Below are positions 36,070 to 45,173 of a stretch of DNA of 64,000 nucleotides, one piece after another. The translations under genes were made by a program, and so were the position numbers. The notes beneath the pieces were generated by a model. The model had not been told where the DNA came from. It saw nothing but the letters and a program-made list of their open reading frames with translations, and did no database searches. Source of the DNA: Citrobacter farmeri (lineage in GTDB: Bacteria > Pseudomonadota > Gammaproteobacteria > Enterobacterales > Enterobacteriaceae); assembly GCF_019048065.1 (NCBI RefSeq), contig NZ_CP077291.1, forward strand, positions 868,001-932,000. Direction: 5' to 3'. Position 1 is the first letter of the stretch; every line of letters begins with the position of its first letter.

Positions 36070-37020
36070 ATGAAAGAACTTGTGGTCGTTGCCATTGGTG
36101 GCAACAGCATTATCAAAGATAACGCCAGCCAGTCGGTTGAACATCAGGCCGAGGCGGTGAAAGCCGTCGCCGATACCGTACTGGAGATGCTGGCATCGGA
36201 CTACAATATTGTTCTGACCCACGGCAACGGTCCGCAGGTTGGACTGGATTTGCGCCGCGCGGAGATCGCTCATGAGCGTGAAGGGCTGCCGCTGACGCCG
36301 CTGGCAAATTGTGTCGCCGATACTCAGGGTGGGATTGGCTATCTGATTCAGCAGGCGCTGAATAACCGGCTGGCGAAGCGCGGCGAGCAGAAAGCCGTCA
36401 CTGTCGTCACCCAGGTTGAGGTGGATAAAAACGATCCGGGATTCACCCATCCCACCAAGCCCATCGGCGCGTTCTTTAGCGAAGCCCAGCGCGATGAATT
36501 ACAGCGGGTCAACCCCGACTGGCAGTTTGTGGACGATTCCGGACGCGGCTACCGTCGGGTTGTCGCGTCACCTGAGCCGAAGCGCATTGTTGAGTCGGAA
36601 GCGATTAAGGCACTGACTCAGAAGGGCTTTGTGGTTATTGGCGCGGGCGGTGGCGGCATCCCGGTGGTGCGTGGCGAGCAGGGGGATTATCAAAGCGTCG
36701 ATGCGGTTATCGATAAAGATCTCTCTACCGCGCTGTTGGCGCGGGAGATCCATGCGGACATCCTGGTGATCACCACCGGTGTTGAAAAAGTGTGCATTCA
36801 CTTCGGCAAACCCGAACAGCAGGCGCTGGACTGGGTCGACATCCCCACTATGACCCGTTATATGCAGGAAGGTCACTTCCCACCGGGCAGTATGCTGCCA
36901 AAAATTGTCGCCAGCCTGGCTTTCCTCCGGCACGGCGGTAAACGCGTCATCATCACTACGCCTGAGTGCTTGCCTGCGGCCATTCGCGGCGAGACGGGCA
37001 CCCACATTGTCCATTCATAA
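36070..37020 (+). CDS. yahI: YahI, carbamate kinase-like protein
   Basis: A 316-residue amino-acid-kinase fold protein with the carbamate kinase motifs AIGGNSII, THGNGPQVG and VIGAGGGGIPV, and DKDLSTALLA. Carbamate kinases make ATP from carbamoyl phosphate and ADP in catabolic pathways. It is separated from yahG by 88 bases and precedes yahJ by 12. Together with YahEFG it would let the cell harvest carbamoyl phosphate energy. All motifs are intact, so activity is likely. Confidence 0.92.
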   Translation: MKELVVVAIGGNSIIKDNASQSVEHQAEAVKAVADTVLEMLASDYNIVLTHGNGPQVGLDLRRAEIAHEREGLPLTPLANCVADTQGGIGYLIQQALNNRLAKRGEQKAVTVVTQVEVDKNDPGFTHPTKPIGAFFSEAQRDELQRVNPDWQFVDDSGRGYRRVVASPEPKRIVESEAIKALTQKGFVVIGAGGGGIPVVRGEQGDYQSVDAVIDKDLSTALLAREIHADILVITTGVEKVCIHFGKPEQQALDWVDIPTMTRYMQEGHFPPGSMLPKIVASLAFLRHGGKRVIITTPECLPAAIRGETGTHIVHS

Positions 37021-37032
37021 CAGGAAGCAACG

Positions 37033-38415
37033 ATGAAGGAAAACAAAAGCCGTCGTGAATTTTTGAGCCAGAGCGGGAAGATGGTCACTGCCGCTGCGCT
37101 ATTGAGTGCTGGCGCACCGGTCGCGTATGCGGCAACCTCGGGTGCAACAACCTGTGACGTTAAGGGCACTATGCAGATTACCGACCTCCATTACTATCTC
37201 GACAACGTCCTGCTGGAGACGGGCTTTGACTATGAGGGCGCAGTCGCGGTTCACACGCGTACGGCGCTGCAAACCGTGGAGATTCAGGCGGGTAAAATTG
37301 TTGCGCTACGCGATAACAAAAGCCATCCGGACGCCGCGCTGCCGCATTACGATGCGGGCGGCAAGCTGATGCTGCCGTCCACGCGCGACATGCACATCCA
37401 TCTCGACAAAACCTTCTACGGTGGGCCGTGGCGCTCACTGAACCGTCCGGCAGGCACCACCATTCAGGACATGATCAAACTTGAGCAAAAACTGTTGCCA
37501 GAACTGCAGCCCTATACTCAGCAACATGCCGAAAAGTTGATCGACCTGCTGCAGTCAAAAGGAACCACCGTGGCGCGCAGCCACTGCAATATCGAACCGG
37601 TCTCTGGCCTCAAAAACCTCGAGGACTTGCAGGCGGTACTGGCTCGGCGTAAAGCGGGTTTCGATTGTGAGATCGTGGCGTTCCCACAGCACGGCCTGTT
37701 GTTATCGAAATCAGAGCCGCTGATGCGTGACGCGATGCAGGCCGGCGCGCACTATGTCGGCGGGCTGGATCCGACTAACGTCGACGGCGCGATGGAAAAA
37801 TCTCTCGATACTATGTTCCAGATTGCCCTCGATTATAACAAGGGCGTGGACATCCATCTGCATGAGACCAGCCCGGCGGGCGTCGCGGCGGTGAAGTATA
37901 TGGTTGAAACGGTTGAGAAAACACCGCAACTGAAGGGCAAACTGACCATCAGCCACGCTTTTGCGCTGGCGACGATGAACGAGCAGCAGGTTGATGAGAT
38001 TGCCACCCGCATGGCGGCACAGCAAATATCCATCGCCTCAACGGTGCCAATTGGCACGCTGCATATGCCGCTGAAGCAGTTACACGATAAAGGCGTAACG
38101 GTAATGACCGGCACGGACAGCGTGATCGATCACTGGTCGCCCTACGGTCTGGGCGACATGCTGGAGAAGGCGAACCTTTACGCGCAGCTCTATATCCGCC
38201 CCAATGAACAAAGCCTTTCCCGCGCGCTGTTCCTTGCAACGGGTAATGTGCTGCCGCTGAATGAGAAAGGTGAGCGAGTCTGGCCGAAAGCGCAGGATGA
38301 CGCCAGCTTTGTGCTGGTGGACGCTTCCTGTTCTGCCGAGGCGGTCGCCCGTATTTCACCGCGAAGCGCCACATTCCATAAGGGGCAACTGGTGTGGGGA
38401 AGCGTCGCCCGCTAA
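37033..38415 (+). CDS. yahJ: YahJ, Tat-exported amidohydrolase (cytosine deaminase-like)
   Basis: 460 residues, near-identical in outline to E. coli YahJ. The N-terminus has a twin-arginine signal (SRREFLSQSG, then a hydrophobic stretch ending AYA), so a folded, metal-loaded enzyme is exported to the periplasm. Metal ligands fit the amidohydrolase superfamily: HIHLDK, RSHCNIE, DIHLHE, SHAF and TGTDSVIDHW. The fold is that of cytosine deaminase/AtzC-type enzymes. The substrate is unknown; location with YahEFGI suggests a ureido or carbamoyl compound. Confidence 0.92.
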   Translation: MKENKSRREFLSQSGKMVTAAALLSAGAPVAYAATSGATTCDVKGTMQITDLHYYLDNVLLETGFDYEGAVAVHTRTALQTVEIQAGKIVALRDNKSHPDAALPHYDAGGKLMLPSTRDMHIHLDKTFYGGPWRSLNRPAGTTIQDMIKLEQKLLPELQPYTQQHAEKLIDLLQSKGTTVARSHCNIEPVSGLKNLEDLQAVLARRKAGFDCEIVAFPQHGLLLSKSEPLMRDAMQAGAHYVGGLDPTNVDGAMEKSLDTMFQIALDYNKGVDIHLHETSPAGVAAVKYMVETVEKTPQLKGKLTISHAFALATMNEQQVDEIATRMAAQQISIASTVPIGTLHMPLKQLHDKGVTVMTGTDSVIDHWSPYGLGDMLEKANLYAQLYIRPNEQSLSRALFLATGNVLPLNEKGERVWPKAQDDASFVLVDASCSAEAVARISPRSATFHKGQLVWGSVAR

Positions 38416-38431
38416 ACGAGGGGAGAGCCCG

Positions 38432-39157
38432 CTACGGTTGCCGGGAGACGGGTTTCTCGTAGTGCCAGGCAGTGCCGTGATCGTTGATCGCGTCATAGCG
38501 AACTGACGTACACGGCGCTCCTCCTCCCTGGAGCGGGACCGACACGGTAGCAAGCGGTGCAATCATGATGCCGCTTGCGCTGCCGGCTTCGCAGCGAATC
38601 CCGGCCAATGTGATATGCCACGGGGTAGGGTTGGTTATCTGCAACTGATTCTGCGACCCGACATACGCCACGCGCAGCTTCTCTGCGTCGCTTTCCTGAA
38701 GCGCACCAATGCCCTGTGGGCGGATAAACAGCTTCATACGGATGCGTAACGGCAGTACCACTTTTTGTGCCACCTGCGCATCGGCCTGCGTCATGGGCGG
38801 GATCTGATACACATTCAGCCAGTAAAGCGCTTCACGATCGCGCGGCAGGGCGGAAGTGTCGGTCAGTTGCAGCGTAATGCTGCGCAACTCACCGGGCTGC
38901 ATTTTAAATACTGGCGGTAGCGCGATGACGGGCGTGACCACCTCGTTGGGCTGGCTCGACGGGTTACCCGTATCGGTCCAGATCTGAACCAGTGCCGGCT
39001 GCTGCGGAGAATTGACCAGCGCCAGCGACGTGCTTTTGTCACCGGCGTTAAAAATCACCCGGGTCACTTCGCTATTCACCACCGCGTGGGTGGAGAACGG
39101 CAGAACGTTCAGCAGCAACGCGCTACTGAAAGCTAACCACCACCTGAAGTTGTGCAT
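38432..39157 (-). CDS. Second fimbrial chaperone of the Stb-like operon (StbE-like)
   Basis: A 241-residue PapD-like chaperone with signal peptide ending THA. TRVIFNAGD, LPRDREALYWLNVYQIPP and NPTPWHITLAG are the family blocks. The start at 39157 overlaps the adhesin gene by 35 bases. As the last gene of the operon and the second chaperone, it likely serves the tip adhesin. The same order (pilin, chaperone, usher, adhesin, chaperone) is that of Salmonella stbABCDE. Confidence 0.87.
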   Translation of the reverse strand: MHNFRWWLAFSSALLLNVLPFSTHAVVNSEVTRVIFNAGDKSTSLALVNSPQQPALVQIWTDTGNPSSQPNEVVTPVIALPPVFKMQPGELRSITLQLTDTSALPRDREALYWLNVYQIPPMTQADAQVAQKVVLPLRIRMKLFIRPQGIGALQESDAEKLRVAYVGSQNQLQITNPTPWHITLAGIRCEAGSASGIMIAPLATVSVPLQGGGAPCTSVRYDAINDHGTAWHYEKPVSRQP

Positions 39158-40460
39158 AAACCGATCCTGCTGTAATGGCTTCGCCAGGAATTGCTTCCAG
39201 CGAGGCGGTGAATTCACCGTTGTAAAATTCGGTCGAACCGCTTGAGGTTTTACTGGTTAAATCGGCATAGCCATACCATCCTCCGGCGTTGCCCGTTGCG
39301 GTCGCCGTCAGATTCGGCAGAAGGTTGATGGCGCTCCCGCCCAGTTTTTCGCTGTAAATACGAATGCCCACGCCGGACGCCACGCCGCTGGCACCGTAAT
39401 GGTTATCGAGCAGCCAGGTCCAGGCTCCCGATCCGGTCTTGAGCCCCAACTGGTTTGCCGCATTCGCCGCCGTCGGGTTATTCACCAGAAACCCCATCGC
39501 CACATTCGCTTTGCTGGTTGTTGAGACCGCGGTACTGGAAATCGCACCGGTTTCGCATTCGACGGTAATGTTAAAGGGCGTCTGCGCCGTGCCGCCGCCG
39601 CTCAGTTCTCCAACGCTGATAGGCGGCAGGCGGACGATAGCGGGATAGTCGTCGATCCGACAGGCGGCACCACGCACAAAGTAACTCTGACTGGTGAGCG
39701 TCCAGCCACCGGGCCACTGCATGGCACCCCAGCCGTCGTAGTTGGTTCTGCTGTCAGCGCCGTCAAACAGCCCGGAACTCATGCCGCCGCCGTGAAAGGC
39801 GATATAACCTGCCGGCCCCGCGTAGGTATAGCCATAGCGATTTGAACCGTTCGCCCCTTTCGACGCATCATCAACGCGAAAAAGCTCAACGAAAACATCG
39901 CTGAAGGCGCTGCCAGGAATGTATATATAGGTGCCGTCATTAAACATCTCACTTTCAGGGATGAGGCGTGTTTTCCAGTAGCGCGAGTAGTATTGCCCGG
40001 TTTTCAGGTTCGTCAGTCTGAGAGCCACGTTTTTGACGTAGGTGTAGTAAGCGCCTTCAATCCCCGCAACCGCTTCTCTGCCGCCCCAGGCATCATCGCC
40101 GTTGGTGGCGTAATACTCATACACCTTGCCGATTTCTGCGACATCGCAACGGAAATAGATCTGGTTGGCGTTGACGCCCTGGGTGCGACCATTAGGCACA
40201 AAGCTGGCCGTTGAGCTGGCGAGCAGCGTGCCTTCACTCTGAAAGCCGGTACCGCTGCTTAAGGTGATGACACCGGGCAATCCCAGTTTGCCTTTTACTT
40301 CGCTATCGCCAACGCCCCCCCAACTGGCGCCGATGTAGCCAGCGTCTTTCGCCATCTGCGACAGGTCGTTGGCTGAGGTCACCCTTTTACAGGCAGACCA
40401 TGCGGGCGGTGTCAGTACGACACCGATCAGTAGCAGCGGAAGTAAAGAGGAAAATTTCAT
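39123..40460 (-). CDS. Fimbrial tip adhesin, Stb-like (StbD-like)
   Basis: A 445-residue protein with a signal peptide (cleavage near WSA before CKRVTS). An unusually long N-terminal domain of about 290 residues, rich in Gly, Tyr and Trp, precedes a pilin domain (RLPPISVGEL onward) that ends LQVVVSFQ. Such two-domain proteins are tip adhesins. It lies 6 bases after the usher. The receptor cannot be deduced. A seven-base G run (minus strand, 40315-40321) lies early in the gene. Confidence 0.82.
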   Translation of the reverse strand: MKFSSLLPLLLIGVVLTPPAWSACKRVTSANDLSQMAKDAGYIGASWGGVGDSEVKGKLGLPGVITLSSGTGFQSEGTLLASSTASFVPNGRTQGVNANQIYFRCDVAEIGKVYEYYATNGDDAWGGREAVAGIEGAYYTYVKNVALRLTNLKTGQYYSRYWKTRLIPESEMFNDGTYIYIPGSAFSDVFVELFRVDDASKGANGSNRYGYTYAGPAGYIAFHGGGMSSGLFDGADSRTNYDGWGAMQWPGGWTLTSQSYFVRGAACRIDDYPAIVRLPPISVGELSGGGTAQTPFNITVECETGAISSTAVSTTSKANVAMGFLVNNPTAANAANQLGLKTGSGAWTWLLDNHYGASGVASGVGIRIYSEKLGGSAINLLPNLTATATGNAGGWYGYADLTSKTSSGSTEFYNGEFTASLEAIPGEAITAGSVYAQLQVVVSFQ

Positions 40461-40466
40461 GCGTCA

Positions 40467-43019
40467 TTATTCCTGGCGACAAGGTAGCGTGAGTTGATAC
40501 AACGGCGTGTCGCTCGTCGTCGGCAATTGATACCAGACCTGGCATTGTTGCGCGGCATTCTTGCCCCACTTAACGAACAGTACGCCGGACTGCGCGGCGA
40601 TTCGGGCGTAGATTTGTCCGCCCTGGCCCATGATGCCAATGGCGTCACCGTTGCTGTCCGTGACGTCCGCGCCCATCGGGGGCAGGCTGCCGTCGGGTAG
40701 GGTGGTATTGATCAATGTCGCTTTGCCGCGAGTCGTCTTAAACGTCACACGGGAAATGGCACCCGCATAGGGAACAAGGCGCTTGCTGCCGCCCTGAAGT
40801 TCGACGTCATCGGCCATATTCTGGCTGTCGAGGCTGATGGTGTTATAGCGATAGGGCGTTAGGGAAGGGAGGATCGCGTAGCCGAAACGGTCTACCGTTG
40901 CACCCTGACCATTACGTATCACCGCGCCGCGCGCGCCGGGGGCTTCCACCAGTGCGAAGGTGTCGCTGGTATACGGGCCGGCGGTAATTCCGCCGCGATG
41001 GGCGACCAGCGTACTGGACATCCCCAGCCCGTACTGCTGATAACTGTCGCCCCGGGAGGCCCAGGCGCGGAAGGCGCCGACGGAGGTACGCTGTTCAATG
41101 TTGCCGCCCCAGGTTGAACTATCGCCGCTCTCATTGTTGTGTTCAATGCCGCTGTAGAGCGCCCACGAGGTCGTACTTTTCTCGCCCGTCGTCCCGCTCA
41201 TCCCGACCGTTGCCGTCCGGCTGTCGCGGCTGCGGTTCATGTCCAGATTGATCTGCGAACGGCTGGAGCCAAAGTCGAACGGAATCGAAATCCCCAGCGA
41301 CACGGTGTTTTCAGTGTATTTACGCTGGTTATCATTATCGAAATCGCGATCGTTGACGCTGCTGAAGTAGCGACTGGAATAAGTACTACGCTGACGCGCG
41401 GCGCTGACATTGATGCTGATATCCCGCCAGCTATTGCTGTAACCGAGCTGTAGTTGAGTGATACGTGAGGCGTTGTTGTAGTAATCCGACGTGCTGCCGG
41501 TAAAGCTCAGCATGCCCCAGTTGCCCATCGGCTGGCTGAGGGTCGCCGAGAAGTTGTTCCGCTGATTGAGCGTGTCGGAATAGTAGGTGGTACCGTTTTT
41601 TTCCTGGCGACGCACGCCGAGCACGTCCTGCAAATCACGATAGCCGCTGGTGGAATAGCGATATGCCGCGAGGACCAGGTTGGTGCCCGTGGTGAAGGTT
41701 TTACTGTAACTCGCCTCGACGCGCCAGCCCTGTTGCTTCTCGTCATTTTCCACACGGGCGTTGGAAAAAACCGTGTTCAGACCGAATGCGCCAACGGAGG
41801 TCGCCAGCACGCCGCCGGCGAGAATGGCCTGATAATTATCCGCCAGTCGCGTCCCCATATTGGCCGTCAGCACGTTGCTCATCCCACGCTGCAACACGCC
41901 TTCTATAAACTTATTTTCCACGCTGTAGTATTGACGAACATAGCCCATCGCCAGTTCGTAGTTCCAGTTGCCGGGACGAATCGAGTCCGGTACGGCGGAG
42001 TAGGGGACGGTAAAGCGCGATATCTGTCCGTTGGCGTCAACCACATCGACCGTCAAATCGCCCTGACCGCGAGTGTTGTACAGATCGTTAATCACGAAGG
42101 CTCCGGGCGCGACGGTGGTCTCGTAGATAACTTTTCCCTGCTGACGCACAACCACATGGGATGTTGTCGTGGCGACGCCGCGTACTTCCGGGGCATAGCC
42201 CCGTTTGCCCTGCGGCCACATGCGCTGATCGGTACTGAGCTTCACACCGTTGAATGACAGACTGCCAAACAGACTACTGTTAGTGTAGTTATCCCCGAAG
42301 GCAATGATACTGTTCAACGGTGGTAAAGGCCGCTGTACCGAGGTGGCGACCGCATTGTATTTGTAGTGCCCCCCCGTCTGTTTATCATCGGCATAGCGCA
42401 GGTTACCCTGATGACGAACCTGCCAGAGGCCAAGGTTGAGCCCCCCGTTGATGTTGCTCCACAGATAGTCATAGCGCAGAGGGTTGTCGGTGTTTTCGGT
42501 GTGGTAAAAGTTGGTGTTGTGGCGCAGAAACAGCGCGGTTTCACCGGCATCCCATTCGGAGACCGGGATGAATCCTCTCGGCGAATGTAACAGCCCCGCC
42601 TGCGGAATGACCATGTTCAGGCGTAACGTGCTTAAGTCCACTTCCCAGTTGATTTTCTGACCCAGACTGTCAATCGGCAGGCAAACATCCGGTGTTGTAT
42701 TTTGCTTTGTACGAATGGCGCTGGCGATAATCAGTTCAGGTGACAGGCAGGGCTGAACCTGCGCCTTGTCGCCTTCCGGTTTGACCAGCGAGATCGACGC
42801 CTGGTGACGAATCAACTGGTTGTTGAGATAGACGTCGAGCACATAGTCGCCTGGCGCAAGCGCGTCATCCTGCTGATTAAAGCGACCCAAATCCAGTGAC
42901 TTGCCAACGTCGGAACCCTGCAAAAGCGCCGGGTCAAAGTAATATTCCGCACACGCCGTCGCCGGAACGAATGCCAGGCCGATCAGAGGGGCGACAACGT
43001 TATAGCGGATAGTCGGCAC
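40467..43019 (-). CDS. Fimbrial usher, Stb-like (StbC-like)
   Basis: An 850-residue usher with a signal peptide ending ACA and N-domain EYYFDPALLQG. Family blocks include RGFIPVSEWDAGE, RGYAPEVRGVATT, GAFVINDLYNTRGQGDLTV and the C-terminal Cys pair (QQCQVWY, LPCRQE). The length is normal. It overlaps the upstream chaperone gene by 20 bases, indicating coupled translation. Gene order and sizes fit Salmonella StbC. Confidence 0.92.
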   Translation of the reverse strand: MPTIRYNVVAPLIGLAFVPATACAEYYFDPALLQGSDVGKSLDLGRFNQQDDALAPGDYVLDVYLNNQLIRHQASISLVKPEGDKAQVQPCLSPELIIASAIRTKQNTTPDVCLPIDSLGQKINWEVDLSTLRLNMVIPQAGLLHSPRGFIPVSEWDAGETALFLRHNTNFYHTENTDNPLRYDYLWSNINGGLNLGLWQVRHQGNLRYADDKQTGGHYKYNAVATSVQRPLPPLNSIIAFGDNYTNSSLFGSLSFNGVKLSTDQRMWPQGKRGYAPEVRGVATTTSHVVVRQQGKVIYETTVAPGAFVINDLYNTRGQGDLTVDVVDANGQISRFTVPYSAVPDSIRPGNWNYELAMGYVRQYYSVENKFIEGVLQRGMSNVLTANMGTRLADNYQAILAGGVLATSVGAFGLNTVFSNARVENDEKQQGWRVEASYSKTFTTGTNLVLAAYRYSTSGYRDLQDVLGVRRQEKNGTTYYSDTLNQRNNFSATLSQPMGNWGMLSFTGSTSDYYNNASRITQLQLGYSNSWRDISINVSAARQRSTYSSRYFSSVNDRDFDNDNQRKYTENTVSLGISIPFDFGSSRSQINLDMNRSRDSRTATVGMSGTTGEKSTTSWALYSGIEHNNESGDSSTWGGNIEQRTSVGAFRAWASRGDSYQQYGLGMSSTLVAHRGGITAGPYTSDTFALVEAPGARGAVIRNGQGATVDRFGYAILPSLTPYRYNTISLDSQNMADDVELQGGSKRLVPYAGAISRVTFKTTRGKATLINTTLPDGSLPPMGADVTDSNGDAIGIMGQGGQIYARIAAQSGVLFVKWGKNAAQQCQVWYQLPTTSDTPLYQLTLPCRQE

Positions 43020-43752
43020 TGATGCGTGCTCCCTGATCGTTGATCAAGGTAATGCGTACGCGCTGCGCGTCAGCGGCTCGCGGAAAGTGAAACGTTTCGC
43101 TGGCAAAGGGCGAAATCATGTCATTTTTGGGGTGCTGGATTTGCGATGAACCGCCCGGTTGCAGGGCTGCGACCGTGACGAAATAAGGTTGATTGTTCTT
43201 AATACTTATCGCCAGTTCTTTATTTCCGCTAATCCGTTTGACCTGCAGATTCTCCAGCATTTTTTGCGGATCGCCGACCAGTCCTGCCGGGCGATAAAAA
43301 AGTTTGACCCGATTGCGCAACATAATCAGCAGACTGTTTTGTTTTTCGGTTTGGCTTGCTGATTGTCCGGCATTGGCGGGGGGGATCTGCATGAAATTAA
43401 AATAAACCAGTGATTCCCTGTCCTGCGGTAACGCTTTCCCCTGGGTGTAAATAATACGAATAACTTGTCCTTCTCCAGGCTGAATACGAAATGCCGGAGG
43501 CGTGGCAATAAACGGAACCTGCGCCGATTTATCCGGGCCATCGGCCATATTGCCGTTATCGAACCAGCTCTGGACAACATAGGGAATGGCATCTTTATTT
43601 TTCAGGTGCACATCGGTAGATTTCGCCGCACCATTATAAATAATACGCGTTCCTGTCATCGTAATACTGGCATGCACCTGGCTACAGCAGGTAGCGAAAA
43701 AAAGAAACAGGCAGCCTGAAATAAACGGACGATAGCGGTGAGAGGTTCGCAT
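43000..43752 (-). CDS. Fimbrial chaperone, Stb-like (StbB-like)
   Basis: A 250-residue PapD-like chaperone. The start at 43752 has AGGGA 7 bases upstream and gives a signal peptide ending VHA; the longer ORF upstream is antisense-like sequence through the pilin gene and is rejected. Motifs: TRIIYNGAAKS, LPQDRESLVYFNFMQIPP. Sits between pilin and usher genes and would carry the major pilin. Confidence 0.9.
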   Translation of the reverse strand: MRTSHRYRPFISGCLFLFFATCCSQVHASITMTGTRIIYNGAAKSTDVHLKNKDAIPYVVQSWFDNGNMADGPDKSAQVPFIATPPAFRIQPGEGQVIRIIYTQGKALPQDRESLVYFNFMQIPPANAGQSASQTEKQNSLLIMLRNRVKLFYRPAGLVGDPQKMLENLQVKRISGNKELAISIKNNQPYFVTVAALQPGGSSQIQHPKNDMISPFASETFHFPRAADAQRVRITLINDQGARISADYPL

Positions 43753-43774
43753 AGTATTTTCCCTGAATGTGAAT

Positions 43775-43794
43775 GGCGGGAGTACATTCCCGCC
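43775..43794 (-). terminator. Hairpin after the Stb-like pilin gene
   Basis: Arms GGCGGGA (43775-43781) and TCCCGCC (43788-43794) lie in the 52-base gap between pilin stop and chaperone start. It probably limits read-through or protects pilin mRNA. Confidence 0.55.
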
Positions 43795-43804
43795 AGAACT
43801 ACTC

Positions 43805-44338
43805 TTACTGATAAGAAACGGCGTATTGCAGTGAGGCCAGCACCGTACCGGTAGTGGCAGAACCACCGCTGTAATACTGGGCTTTATAGGTCGCGCTCGC
43901 CGAGGTCTTATTCGCGTCGAGAGAGAGGTCTCCAGTGCCGGTGAAGGCACTGCGGAAATCAATTTCGTCACCGCTGGTGTCGAGAATTTGGATCTCCACA
44001 TCTGTCGCAGAACCCGTGCTGCCCAGGTTTCCGGTGGCAGAACTGATGTTGTTGCCAACGAAGACCGTCGAGATCTGCACGCCAGAAGGCGAGCCGGTAC
44101 AGTTGCTCACACCCACATCAAATGTCGTCGCGCCAGCCACCTGATTGGCATTCAGATCGGTGGCAGTCACGGTCGGCAGCAATACCACCGGAGAGGCATC
44201 AGAGCCATTTACCGATATTGAGCAAGTCTCGTCACTCACTTCGCCCATAAACGTAATGGTATTGTCAGAGGCCAGTGCATTCGTGGAAAAGAGCGCAGAA
44301 GCCATCAGCGCCGAAAGGAAGGCACGATTTAAGGTCAT
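43805..44338 (-). CDS. Fimbrial major subunit, Stb-like (StbA-like)
   Basis: A 177-residue pilin with signal peptide ending ALA and mature start SDNTITFMGEVSDETCSI. The disulfide cysteines are in ETCSISV and SNCTGSP; the C-terminus ends LQYAVSYQ. GGAG is 8 bases before the ATG. It is the first gene of the five-gene operon on the minus strand; its promoter lies in the AT-rich region to the right. Confidence 0.9.
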   Translation of the reverse strand: MTLNRAFLSALMASALFSTNALASDNTITFMGEVSDETCSISVNGSDASPVVLLPTVTATDLNANQVAGATTFDVGVSNCTGSPSGVQISTVFVGNNISSATGNLGSTGSATDVEIQILDTSGDEIDFRSAFTGTGDLSLDANKTSASATYKAQYYSGGSATTGTVLASLQYAVSYQ

Positions 44339-45173
44339 AATATAAACTCCATTTTTTATCAGTCGTATTGATTTACCCTGTGATTCAGGGATCTTCCATG
44401 CGCAGGGACATTTATCGCGATGGCTCTGTGCGGGAATAAGGAAAAAGTGAAATTATTGGTAATTTTCTTAAAGGTAAATTATTTCCTGCGCCAGAAATAT
44501 TTTAACGGCAATGATTGTAATTTCGCAGCGAGCTTAACTTCACCCGGATGAATAAATTTATTTGTCTGTGTGGATATTAGCCGGAATGTTCCTGGAGAGG
44601 AAAATCGTTTAAAACGAACAGATAGATTGCGTGTGATAGATTGGGCCTATTGAATTTTGGAAATAGATCGGTAGTAGCTTTTTTAGGAATTTTATATTAT
44701 TAGATGATTAATATTGAAGTGTTTCATCGGCCGCAAAGCATATTTCTATTTAATTGATTACCTGATTAAGAAAATTCACATTTTATGCTTAAGTAAAACT
44801 GAACAGTTAGCCATGCTAATCATTTTTATGATGACATGCCGGGATAAGAATTTTATGTAATTATTCCGCCTCTTTTGGAAGCTAATCATTAAGGGTTCCA
44901 GTAATTACAGGCTGTTTGACATCAAAAAACGGGAAAAAAAATTTTCCTCTGCAATTGATGTTGCGTCATTTTTGCCATGTTTATAACAAAAAAGCGCGAG
45001 AGTAGACCTTGAAAGGGATAAGTTGTGGTGGTTTTTTGAACAGCATTATGTGTTCCGGGAGAGCAGTCGACTTTTGGGAGCCAGCAAATCATTGCCTTCG
45101 CAACGAAGTGGATGGGGTTTTCTGGAAAGAAGAGTGCGCACAGCGACAGGCGCTGTGCGTCAGAAACGTATTT
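44339..45173. other. AT-rich region between Stb-like operon and rcnA
   Basis: 835 bases with no supported gene. The left part must hold the fimbrial promoter. A hairpin at 45137-45159 sits at the end of rcnA. An E. coli-type rcnB, expected beside rcnA, is not found. Confidence 0.5.
45137..45159 (-). terminator. Hairpin after rcnA
   Basis: Perfect 9-bp arms (45137-45145 and 45151-45159), 5-base loop, 14 bases after the rcnA stop, followed on the minus strand by a pyrimidine-rich stretch. A reasonable rcnA terminator. Confidence 0.55.

Noticed and set aside
40467..43019. Phase-variation signal in the seven-C run at 42369-42375 of the Stb-like usher
   Set aside because: Runs of seven also occur in yqeF and other genes of this GC-moderate genome, so it is not distinctive.
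43753..44058. N-terminal 102-codon extension of the Stb-like chaperone
   Set aside because: It runs through the pilin gene in another frame and has no signal peptide; the inner start has a good ribosome site.
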